Shown here one piece after another: positions 35,840 to 43,076 of a stretch of DNA of 64,000 nt; position 1 is the first letter of the stretch; each line of letters starts with the position of its first letter. The notes under the pieces are model-generated. The model ran no database searches and had not been told where the DNA came from. It saw only the letters and a list, made by a program, of their open reading frames with translations. Origin of the DNA: Pontibacter russatus. GTDB lineage: Bacteria; Bacteroidota; Bacteroidia; Cytophagales; Hymenobacteraceae. Position numbers and translations under genes: made by a program. Location: assembly GCF_009931655.1 (NCBI RefSeq), contig NZ_CP047984.1, positions 2,807,001-2,871,000 of the forward strand, in the 5' to 3' direction.

Positions 35840-36856
35840 ATGATGGAATTTTTTAACGACTACCGGAAACTGTACCTCTCGGCGCTCGGCCTGTTTGTCT
35901 TCCTCACCATACTGGTGGCCATCATGCCCGCCGTCAGTAACCAGAACAACAACGCCCCACTACCAAACGAGGAAGCTCTGAGCGATGCCGCCCTGGCGGG
36001 CAAGGCCCTTTATGTGGCCAACGGCTGCGTGGCCTGCCACACCCAGCAGGTGCGCAACCTGGAGATGGACGCCGTGTGGGGCGAGCGCCCCAGCATCGCC
36101 GCCGACTACGCCGATGAGCACCGCACCGATTTCTGGCGCAACACCGCCACCCTGATGGGCACCGAGCGCACCGGCCCTGACCTGGCCAACGTGGGCAACC
36201 GCCAGCCGAGCGCCGAGTGGAACCTGCTGCACCTGTACCAGCCGCGCGCGGTGGTGGAGCAATCCATTATGCCTGCCTATCCGTGGCTGTTTGAGGTGAA
36301 GGAAGAACTGGAGGAAGGAGATGTGGAAATTCCCGTACCCGATGGCTTCCGTACCGGCGTGAAGGGCAGGATAGTGGCCTCCGAGGACGCGCTGAACCTG
36401 GTGGCCTACCTGCAGTCGCTGAAGCAGGTGGAGTTGCCGGGGACCATGGCGGCTCCCGAGTTCCTGTACAAGCGAGAGGCGCTGCCGGACAAGGTGACAG
36501 GTGACGGCGAAGACATGGGGCTGGATGGCGCGGCGCTTTACGCGGCCAACTGCCAGAGCTGCCACCAGGCCAACGGCGAGGGCCTGAAAGGCGCTTTCCC
36601 GCCGCTGAAGGACAGCCCCATCGTGCAGGACGATAACCCGGAAGTGCTGATAGATGTGGTGATGAACGGCTACGACGCGCGGCCGGAGTTCGCGGTGATG
36701 CCGGCCGTGGGGGACAACTCGAACCTGACGGCGGCGGAAGTGGCTGCCATCATCAACCACGAGCGCACCAGCTGGGGCAACAATGCCCGCAAAGTGCCGG
36801 TGGAGGAAGTGCAGAAAATCATGGACATGCTGGAACTGGAGGCAAAGAAGCAGTAA
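35840..36856 (+). CDS. ccoO: CcoO-like cytochrome c subunit with second cytochrome c domain
   Basis: 338 residues. N-terminal membrane anchor (LYLSALGLFVFLTILVAIMP), a CcoO-type domain with haem motif C63-VA-C66-H67 and axial Met M144 in MPAYPWL, then a second cytochrome c domain with C238-QS-CH and a helical end. The second domain takes the place of a separate CcoP, which is absent from the operon. It passes electrons to the CcoN subunit from soluble carriers. Start 66 nt after ccoN; ATG ATG at 35840/35843. Confidence 0.87.
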   Translation: MMEFFNDYRKLYLSALGLFVFLTILVAIMPAVSNQNNNAPLPNEEALSDAALAGKALYVANGCVACHTQQVRNLEMDAVWGERPSIAADYADEHRTDFWRNTATLMGTERTGPDLANVGNRQPSAEWNLLHLYQPRAVVEQSIMPAYPWLFEVKEELEEGDVEIPVPDGFRTGVKGRIVASEDALNLVAYLQSLKQVELPGTMAAPEFLYKREALPDKVTGDGEDMGLDGAALYAANCQSCHQANGEGLKGAFPPLKDSPIVQDDNPEVLIDVVMNGYDARPEFAVMPAVGDNSNLTAAEVAAIINHERTSWGNNARKVPVEEVQKIMDMLELEAKKQ

Positions 36857-36937
36857 GAAAGCAGGCAGGATAAGCCTGCACCAGCGGAGGACGGGGAAAA
36901 GAAGGAGTAAGGAACTATAAAGCAACATCATTTATAT

Positions 36938-37183
36938 ATGCAAAACCAGGAAGAGAACTACCTGCCGAGCCTCATCACGGCCACACCCTTTGAAGGACGC
37001 CAGCTGGCCATAAAGCTTGCCCGCAAGTCCATCGGCGCCATCCAGCCGGATGCAGGTGTTCGCCAGCAACTACGGGCCGCTTATGCAACGGACACCGCGC
37101 AGCTCATTGCCTCTGCGCAGGTAGTGGCCGTCGAGTTCCAGACGATAGCGCAGGCGAACAACTACTGGAAAACAAAAGACTGA
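36938..37183 (+). CDS. Small soluble protein in the oxidase operon
   Basis: 81 residues without recognised domain or membrane segment. It has an N-terminal acidic start (MQNQEENYLPSLITA) and a middle region rich in Ala and Gln. The ATG follows TTTATAT. Its stop lies 4 nt before the next gene, and it stays in line with the oxidase genes, so it is probably an accessory or assembly factor. Function not recognised. Confidence 0.6.
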   Translation: MQNQEENYLPSLITATPFEGRQLAIKLARKSIGAIQPDAGVRQQLRAAYATDTAQLIASAQVVAVEFQTIAQANNYWKTKD

Positions 37184-37187
37184 GCCT

Positions 37188-37445
37188 ATGAAAAAATTAC
37201 TCTTAACCCTATTCGCCGCATTCCTGAGCCTGGCTGCCTTTGCCTGCCCGGTGTGCGAGAAGCAGCAGCCCAAGGTGCTTCAGGGCATAAGCCACGGTGC
37301 GGGCCCGCAAAGCAACTGGGACTATATAATTGTATGGGCTACCGTAGCCGTGGTGCTACTTTGCCTGTTTTTCAGCGTGAAGTGGCTGGCGAGGCCTGGC
37401 GAGAAAAGCAGCGACCACATCAAAAGAACGGTATTAGATTTCTGA
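37188..37445 (+). CDS. Small exported protein with CPVC motif and one membrane helix
   Basis: 85 residues. Signal peptide (MKKLLLTLFAAFLSLAAFA) directly followed by CPVC, a short extracytoplasmic part, then one membrane helix (YIIVWATVAVVLLCLFFSV) and a basic cytoplasmic tail. The CPVC right after cleavage could bind copper or haem, or form a disulfide; it is not the CxxCH haem motif. Possibly an assembly factor or small subunit (CcoQ-like position), family unknown. Confidence 0.6.
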   Translation: MKKLLLTLFAAFLSLAAFACPVCEKQQPKVLQGISHGAGPQSNWDYIIVWATVAVVLLCLFFSVKWLARPGEKSSDHIKRTVLDF

Positions 37446-37449
37446 TAAA

Positions 37450-37857
37450 ATGGAAGACAAAAGCTCTGTTATAATTTTCGTAGATGACGACCCGCAGCCC
37501 ATTGGCTCCTTTCAATCGCCCATCAACTTTGAGCTGGACACCCGCAAACTGGTAGACGGGGAGCATCTGCTGCGCATCGTCAGCAAGGACCCCTCCGGCA
37601 AGGAAGGCATTCGCAAAATTCCGTTTATTGTGCGCAACGGGCCCGATATAAACGTGGAGGGCATCTCTGAGAACGAGGTGGTGGATGGCGTGCTGCCCAT
37701 TATGGTGAGCGCCTACGGCAAAGGCGACCAGAAGATATTCCTGATAGAGGGCAGCGAAACGCCGCGCAGCATCCCCAACTGGGTGTGGATCCTGCACATC
37801 GTGTTCGGCGGCTGGGCCATTTACTATTTAATCACACAATACGCTATTGCCACATGA
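37450..37857 (+). CDS. Tail-anchored beta-rich protein in the oxidase operon
   Basis: 135 residues. The soluble N-terminal part is strand-rich (IIFVDDDPQPIG, FELDTRKLVDGEHLLRIVSKD) and Ig-like in pattern. One C-terminal membrane helix (WVWILHIVFGGWAIYYLI) anchors it. There is no signal peptide at the N-terminus. It overlaps the following haemoglobin gene by 4 nt (ATGA). Not a known oxidase subunit; accessory role inferred from context. Confidence 0.65.
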   Translation: MEDKSSVIIFVDDDPQPIGSFQSPINFELDTRKLVDGEHLLRIVSKDPSGKEGIRKIPFIVRNGPDINVEGISENEVVDGVLPIMVSAYGKGDQKIFLIEGSETPRSIPNWVWILHIVFGGWAIYYLITQYAIAT

Positions 37858-38249
37858 CAACGAAAAAGGATATAACCGGCCTGGAGGATATAAAGCTGTT
37901 GGTGGACGAGTTTTATACCCTGGTGCGCCACGACGAACTGCTGTCGCCCATTTTCTTTTACCGGCTGAACTTGTACTGGGAGCCGCATCTCGAGAAAATG
38001 TACACCTTCTGGAACGCCGCGCTTTTCGGCGTGCGTGGCTACACCGGCAACCCCTTCGCCAAGCACGCCACCATGCCCGTAGAGGGCGAGCACTTCACGC
38101 GCTGGCTCGCCCTCTTCAACACCACCGTGGACACTTACTTTGAGGGACCGGTGGCCGAGGACGCGAAGAAGCGAGCTCTGATAATGGCCACAAACTTTGA
38201 GCGGCGGATAAGCGGCCTGAAGGGGCAGGACAAGGTAACGCTGGTATAA
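37854..38249 (+). CDS. Group III truncated haemoglobin
   Basis: 131 residues, start by ATGA overlap with the previous gene. Features of group III trHb: an N-terminal DIKLLVDEFYTLVRHDELLSPIFF helix, the FWNAALFG block, KHATMPVEGEHFTRWLALF with the likely proximal His, and a C-terminal helix with ATNFERRI. It binds O2 or NO, and its position at the end of the oxidase operon suggests handling of diatomic gases for that enzyme. Confidence 0.85.
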   Translation: MTTKKDITGLEDIKLLVDEFYTLVRHDELLSPIFFYRLNLYWEPHLEKMYTFWNAALFGVRGYTGNPFAKHATMPVEGEHFTRWLALFNTTVDTYFEGPVAEDAKKRALIMATNFERRISGLKGQDKVTLV

Positions 38250-38401
38250 GCAAAAGACACGAGACATAAGACTTTGGTGTCGCATCTGTCAAATTACAAA
38301 TACATGGGATAGGTGATGCTTCTAAAGAGAGTGCTTATATGTAAGGCAGCGGCCTGGGGCCCGCTATATATAAAAAGGAACTGGGGATGAGGCCGGACAA
38401 G

Positions 38402-38650
38402 ATGGAGATGAAAGAAATTTACGGCAACGGGGCTTACAGGGTGCTGAAGCTGAGCCTGGCCAGCGGCGAAACCATGCCGCGCCACTTTGCCGCCACAGAC
38501 GCCTTTATCATCGCACAGGAAGGGAAGGCGGAAATCGTTTTCCCGGACAGGAGCATCATGCTGGCACCAGGCAGCACCCTGCCCATCCCGGTTCGGGAGC
38601 CGCACAGCCTGACGGCCTCAGAGGATTTCACGGCCTTCGTTATATTATAG
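38402..38650 (+). CDS. Mini-cupin, first copy
   Basis: 82 residues from ATG at 38402 (MEMKEIYGNG); an ATG at 38387 would add 5. A single small cupin-type barrel, with ETMPRHFAATDAF as the first motif and VREPHSLTA as the second. It is a diverged paralogue of the protein at 38988-39269, which shares MEMKEI, the MPRH/ASDAF block and the EDFTAFVI ending. Function unknown; the metal-binding His pattern is incomplete. Confidence 0.7.
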   Translation: MEMKEIYGNGAYRVLKLSLASGETMPRHFAATDAFIIAQEGKAEIVFPDRSIMLAPGSTLPIPVREPHSLTASEDFTAFVIL

Positions 38651-38987
38651 CCCCTTGCATTTTCTCAGCGCTGCCAGGCCGGTATATATAGGAGGAAAGC
38701 GGGGCAGGGAAGCTATATAGAAGATAGCCGTTCCTGCGGGAGTAGGGGAAGCCTGACCGGAGGGAAGCGCCAGATCCTGCCCCGAACCATATATAACCAT
38801 ATATCAAAGCAGGCACTGAAATTACGCCGCATATATAAACCGCATATATCATAAGTACACGGACAAGATTAATTTACACTATCCAAAAAGGCACCACATA
38901 TATAAGCCGCCTGAAAATCAACCATATATAGCATCAAAAGTCTTGTGTCTTGATACTTGTATCCTTTTACTTATATAGCAGAACTGT
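38651..38987. other. Intergenic region between the two mini-cupins
   Basis: No gene. Very rich in TATATA strings (near 38683, 38790, 38831, 38897, 38926) and contains one copy of a dispersed repeat (38861-38975). Confidence 0.55.
38861..38975 (+). repeat. Dispersed intergenic repeat, copy A
   Basis: Aligns by eye over about 115 bases with 60682-60802: both have a CACCACATATATAAGCC core, an ATCAAC-ATATATAG segment, then AAGTCTTGTG and TTGATACTTGTATCCTTTTACTTA. The end part also matches 27227-27300 on the minus strand, and a short piece matches 38253-38273 (minus strand). Confidence 0.65.
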
Positions 38988-39269
38988 ATGGAAATGAAAG
39001 AAATACACGCCAACGCTACCTTCAAGGTGCTGAAAGTGACCCTGGCCCGGGGAGAGGAAATGCCACGTCACTACGCCTCGTCCGACGCGTTCCTGATCCC
39101 GCAGAAAGGCAAAGGCCTGCTGCATCTCCCGGACAGGGAGGTGGTGCTGGAGCAGGGAGGCACCTGCCACATCCCGGACAGCGAGCCCCACACCCTGCGC
39201 GTGCTGGAAGATTTCAGCGCCTTCGTTATCATGGCGGCCGGGGCTGAGATTCAGTTCACCGATTATTAA
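38988..39269 (+). CDS. Mini-cupin, second copy
   Basis: 93 residues, paralogue of the first mini-cupin. Motifs: GEEMPRHYASSDAF and SEPHTLRVLEDFSAFVIMA. The ligand set is again partial, so metal binding is uncertain. Tandem duplication is likely, with a dispersed repeat between the copies. Confidence 0.75.
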   Translation: MEMKEIHANATFKVLKVTLARGEEMPRHYASSDAFLIPQKGKGLLHLPDREVVLEQGGTCHIPDSEPHTLRVLEDFSAFVIMAAGAEIQFTDY

Positions 39270-39466
39270 ACACCGGTAAAAAGCCGCCGGAGCGTGTCAG
39301 GCGCTGGCTTGTTTGCCGCCAGCATATCGGGGAGAGGTGGAGTACAAGCTGCAGTAATACCAGAAAGGAGTGGCTGTGAATCCTGTGGCTCATGGTGCGA
39401 AACTGGCCCTGAAGCCATCACGTAGAGTCCTAATTCAACTTATGCTTCATATAAACGGCGGACGAG

Positions 39467-39964
39467 ATGATTTCCAAAGCGTGTAAATACGGTATCAGGG
39501 CCGCCGTTTATGTGGCCTCCAGGGCTGGCAAGGGCGCGAGGCTGAACGTGAAGGACATTGCAAAGGAGGTGGACGCGCCTGAGGCCTTCACCGCCAAAAT
39601 TCTGCAGACACTGAACAAGCACCGCATCATCACCTCGCTGAAGGGGCCTTACGGCGGATTTTACATCGAGGATTACCAGTTGGAGCAGCCAGTCATCAAC
39701 ATCGTGAGCGCCATCGACGGCATGGCGGTGTTCTGGGAATGCGGCCTCGGCCTGAAAAAGTGCTCTGAGGCGCACCCCTGCCCAATGCACGACAAATTTA
39801 AGGTAGCCCGCGAGGCCATGCGGGATGTTTTCCAGAATACCACCATCCGGCAGCTGGCCCAGGAACTGAATGAAGGAACCTCCTTCATCAAGAACCCTAT
39901 ATATGGCCTCGGTCCGGGCAAAGAAAAAAGCGAACAACAGTCCGGCAGGGTGGGAGAGCTATAG
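39467..39964 (+). CDS. Rrf2-family regulator with three conserved cysteines
   Basis: 165 residues. An N-terminal winged helix (ACKYGIRAAVYVASRAGKGARLNVKDIA) is typical of Rrf2. C92, C99 and C105 (ECGLGLKKCSEAHPC) match the cluster-binding triad of IscR/NsrR relatives, so an Fe-S cofactor sensing NO, iron or redox state is plausible. The next gene, 7 nt downstream, encodes a ferredoxin, and a truncated haemoglobin and an oxidase lie upstream, which fits NO or redox control. Binding sites are not assigned. Confidence 0.85.
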   Translation: MISKACKYGIRAAVYVASRAGKGARLNVKDIAKEVDAPEAFTAKILQTLNKHRIITSLKGPYGGFYIEDYQLEQPVINIVSAIDGMAVFWECGLGLKKCSEAHPCPMHDKFKVAREAMRDVFQNTTIRQLAQELNEGTSFIKNPIYGLGPGKEKSEQQSGRVGEL

Positions 39965-39971
39965 CAGGCGC

Positions 39972-40310
39972 ATGGAGAGAGACATAAAGATAAAGGTGCG
40001 CGTGTACGGCCAGGAGCATGTGCTGGAGACCTATGACGGAGAGTACCGCAACCTGATGGCGCTGCTATATGACAGAGTATATATAGACGATTTTGGCGAG
40101 TGCAAGGGGGTGGGGCGCTGCGGCACCTGCCACGTGTATGTGCTGAAGGCGCCAGCCAGCCTGGTTTTTCATGATGGGGTGGAGCACACGACGCTGAGCC
40201 GCCTGGACAACACAAACGACACCAGCCACCTGGCCTGCCAGATAATGATAGACAAAAACCTGGACGGCCTGGAAGTAGAGGTGGCGGAGGAGCGCGGGTA
40301 CGGCTATTGA
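39972..40310 (+). CDS. 2Fe-2S ferredoxin
   Basis: 112 residues from ATG at 39972. Cysteines C44, C50, C53 and C89 give the Cx5Cx2C...C spacing of plant/adrenodoxin-type ferredoxins (CKGVGRCGTCH, LACQ). Electron carrier; partner not identified. Co-transcribed with the Rrf2 regulator (7-nt gap). Confidence 0.9.
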   Translation: MERDIKIKVRVYGQEHVLETYDGEYRNLMALLYDRVYIDDFGECKGVGRCGTCHVYVLKAPASLVFHDGVEHTTLSRLDNTNDTSHLACQIMIDKNLDGLEVEVAEERGYGY

Positions 40311-40594
40311 CGTGCATAGGCAGGCCTGGGCTATATAGGCAATGGCACGGCTGCACGTAGAAGCGGCTTATATATGGGCGGGTATATATGGATGCGAGCG
40401 CGGCGCGTGATGCACCAGACAGATGCCGCGCCCCAATTGAAACGACCGGGGCCTATATCCCTTCCGGCAGAGGGCCGTAGAACTGAAGAGCGGGACTATA
40501 AAGCAAAGCAGCGCCGGGTGCGCCTTTACCACGTTGCTGTTCACGCCCTGCCCGGGGCCAGCAAATTGTTTTTCACCACAGAAAAGAACCTCCT

Positions 40595-41335
40595 ATGGAC
40601 ACGATGACCACCGTTTCAGAAGTACTGAACAAGCTCAAGAAGGAAGGCTACACCGTCGATTTTAACCTGGACAACAACTGCCTGATTTGCCACGGCAACT
40701 CGCTGCAGATATACCCGGATGAGTTTCTGGTGGACAGGCATTTCCGCTTCGAGGGCATCTCAGACCCGGGCGATGAAGCAGTGATATATGCCATTTCCTC
40801 GACCAAGCACAACGTGAAAGGGACGCTGGTGGACGGCTACGGCATATACAGCGATGGCGTGAACAGCGACCTGATTAAGGCGCTGAAGGAGAAAGCGGGC
40901 TCCGGCTACGCAGGAAAAGGGAACGCTACGCCGGAAAGCAAATTTAACGAGGCCACGCCACAGCGCCCGGCAGGCGACCGGCCATTGGATGCGCCGCTGG
41001 TGGAGATGGACCTCAACGCCTTCAGGCAGCAGATAAAGCAGGAAAAGGCCTGGCAGAACAGCGACCGCAACGCCATCACCATCTACAAGACCAGCGGCAT
41101 GCGCCTGGTGCTGGTGGCCCTGCACCAGGGCGCGGAGATGAAGACGCACACCGCCCCGGGCATCATCAGCGTGCAGGTGCTGGAAGGGAAGATAAGATTC
41201 ACCATAGCGCAGCAGGTGGCAGAGATGGGCGCGGGGCAGATGCTGGCGCTTCACGCAGGTATTCCGCACAGCGTATTTGCCACCGAAGAAGCTGTTTTCC
41301 TGCTGACCCTTGCCGTTGGGCCACAGGGCAGATAG
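40595..41335 (+). CDS. PRPP-synthetase-like small domain fused to a cupin
   Basis: 246 residues in two parts. Residues about 1-95 match a small Cytophagales family labelled phosphoribosylpyrophosphate synthetase (KLKKEGYTVDFNLDNNC, GTLVDGYGIYSD), though no PRPP-binding loop is visible, so the label is doubtful. Residues about 130-246 form a cupin barrel (GAEMKTHTAPG, then GAGQMLALHAGIPHSVFATEE). A Gly/Ala-rich linker joins them. Start ATG at 40595. Confidence 0.65.
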   Translation: MDTMTTVSEVLNKLKKEGYTVDFNLDNNCLICHGNSLQIYPDEFLVDRHFRFEGISDPGDEAVIYAISSTKHNVKGTLVDGYGIYSDGVNSDLIKALKEKAGSGYAGKGNATPESKFNEATPQRPAGDRPLDAPLVEMDLNAFRQQIKQEKAWQNSDRNAITIYKTSGMRLVLVALHQGAEMKTHTAPGIISVQVLEGKIRFTIAQQVAEMGAGQMLALHAGIPHSVFATEEAVFLLTLAVGPQGR

Positions 41336-41424
41336 GGCCCCGGCGCTGCCGGGTTCGGGCCAGATAGACCATATGGAGGAATATCTCCGACTCAGAAAGC
41401 AGGGACACACTTAGCTTTATTACC

Positions 41425-41750
41425 ATGAAAAGTGATCAACTTTACCCGCAGGCAAGCCGCGAGCTGTCTGAAAAAAGAAGTTCTCTGGCCCCGGAGATCG
41501 CAGACGCCTTCCGCAGTTTCAGCAAAGCCGTTTTTAAGGAGGGGCCCTGCCTGAAAAGACGAAGCAGCTAATCGCCGTGGCCGTCGCCCACGTAACGCAG
41601 TGCCCTTACTGCATCCGCAGCCACACCGCGCAGGCGGTAAGGAAAGGAGCCACCCAGCAGGAAATTATGGAGGCCATATGGGTGGCGGCCGAGATGCGCG
41701 CCGGTGGCGCCTTCGCGCACTCCAGCATAGCGCTGGACGAAATGGATTAA
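41425..41750 (+). pseudogene. AhpD-like carboxymuconolactone decarboxylase, frameshifted
   Basis: Starts at ATG 41425 (MKSDQLYPQA) and meets a stop at 41569 in the first frame. The rest of the domain is readable one frame back: GALPEKTKQLIAVAVAHVTQ, then CPYCIRSHTAQA with the CxxC active site, and it ends at TAA 41748-41750. The break falls in the GGAGGGG run (41538-41544), where one more G restores the frame. Whole family members are about 100 residues and this would be complete after repair. Real mutation or sequence error. Confidence 0.7.
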
Positions 41751-41813
41751 GCCGGCAGGGGCTAATGAACATTCTGACCCGTTGGCAGACACAGCACGAC
41801 AGCTACCAGAACT

Positions 41814-42029
41814 ATGAAGCACGAATTCAAAACAGGCGACCACGTCACGTGGAACTCGGAGGCAGGGCATGTCTCGGGCACGATCATCAAGGTGCATACC
41901 GCTGATTTTGACTACAAAGGCCACACGCGCCGCGCCAGCAAGGAAGATCCGCAGTACGAGATCAAAAGTGACAAAACCGATCACATTGCCGCGCACAAGG
42001 GCACCGCGCTTAGGAAAGTAAAGGATTAA
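41814..42029 (+). CDS. DUF2945 (Tudor-like HVA1) protein
   Basis: 71 residues. The pattern FKTGDHVTWNSEAGHVSGTI, then VHTADFDYKGH and PQYEIKSDKTDHIAAHKG is the full small domain. Function unknown; homologues are common in soil bacteria and often stand beside stress genes. Confidence 0.85.
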   Translation: MKHEFKTGDHVTWNSEAGHVSGTIIKVHTADFDYKGHTRRASKEDPQYEIKSDKTDHIAAHKGTALRKVKD

Positions 42030-42081
42030 GGGGATATGGCCCTCCCGGGAAAAGCGGCCCGCGATGGAAGGCAGCATATAT

Positions 42082-42594
42082 ATGGCAGAGAAAAACAACA
42101 CCATCTGGACCTTCGGCCATTCTACCCGAAGCCCGGACGAATTCATTGCGGCGCTGAAATCTTTCGGGATAGAGGTGCTGGCCGACGTGCGCCGGTACCC
42201 CGGCTCCCGGAAGTACCCCCACTTCAACGTGGCCGCTATGGAGACTTACCTGCCCGAGGCGGGCATCCGCTATATGCCGGAGTTGGAACTGGGCGGCCGC
42301 CGCAAGCCAAAGCCCGACTCCGCCAACACCGTCTGGCGGAATGAGGCCTTCCGGGGCTATGCCGATTATGCGGAAACGCAGGAGTTTGAGGAGGCTTTAG
42401 CGAAACTGACAGAAGTGGCTGAGCGGAAGCGGGTAGCCTATATGTGCTCCGAGGCCGTGTGGTGGCGCTGCCACCGCGCCATCATCTCGGATTATCTGAA
42501 GGAAAGAGGCTGGACCGTAATGCACATCATGAGCGAAGGCGTCGCCAAAGAGCACCCCTTCACAGCGGCGTACCTGGAAACGCATCAGGGGTAG
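42082..42594 (+). CDS. DUF488 family protein
   Basis: 170 residues from ATG at 42082; ATG at 42064 is possible. Family blocks: TFGHSTR near the start, LADVRRYPGSRKYPHF, ELGGRR, and AYMCSEAVWWRCHRAII with two conserved cysteines, suggesting nucleotide- or metal-dependent chemistry. Function unknown, common in redox and stress contexts. Confidence 0.85.
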   Translation: MAEKNNTIWTFGHSTRSPDEFIAALKSFGIEVLADVRRYPGSRKYPHFNVAAMETYLPEAGIRYMPELELGGRRKPKPDSANTVWRNEAFRGYADYAETQEFEEALAKLTEVAERKRVAYMCSEAVWWRCHRAIISDYLKERGWTVMHIMSEGVAKEHPFTAAYLETHQG

Positions 42595-43076
42595 AACTTA
42601 CCTTACTGCAGCGGTATTGACAATCGCAGTATTCATATACCACCAATAATTTAAATCACTCGTCCTGCTTTTGAGGCTGCAAGCTTCTTCTGACTGTTTC
42701 TCATCCTCCTCACCCCCTTCGAAAAGGGCTTTAGAAAGCGGCTGTACAGGATGAGGCCAAATATGATGAGTTATATATAACCTATATATAGACAACATTT
42801 AATAGAAGCTACATTTTTACTTCAGCACGGAGTGAAAGCTCTTCCAGTTTTTCCATGAGGCGCCTTGTAAGTGATGTGGTGCCGAACGAAGAGAGGCAGC
42901 CCGCAGCGGAGCGAATAGAGGGCCCCTCCCCCCGGCAACTTCACTTACACAGCGTCGAGAGGGAAACGAGGCCTCTCGGTCCGAGAGCACCAAACCTTGC
43001 TATAGAACTTAGGGTAAATTAGTACGGTGGGATGAACCGTCATTTTAGCAAAACAATTCCAGAAGGCAGCATTAAA
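42595..43076. other. Intergenic region with a GC-rich structured element
   Basis: No gene. At about 42850-42995 a GC-rich stretch has inverted arms TGTAAGTGA (42866-42874) and TCACTTACA (42941-42949), and a further CTCTCGG/CGAGAG hairpin near 42975. TATATA strings lie around 42772-42790. It could be a small RNA or a miniature transposable element. Confidence 0.4.
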
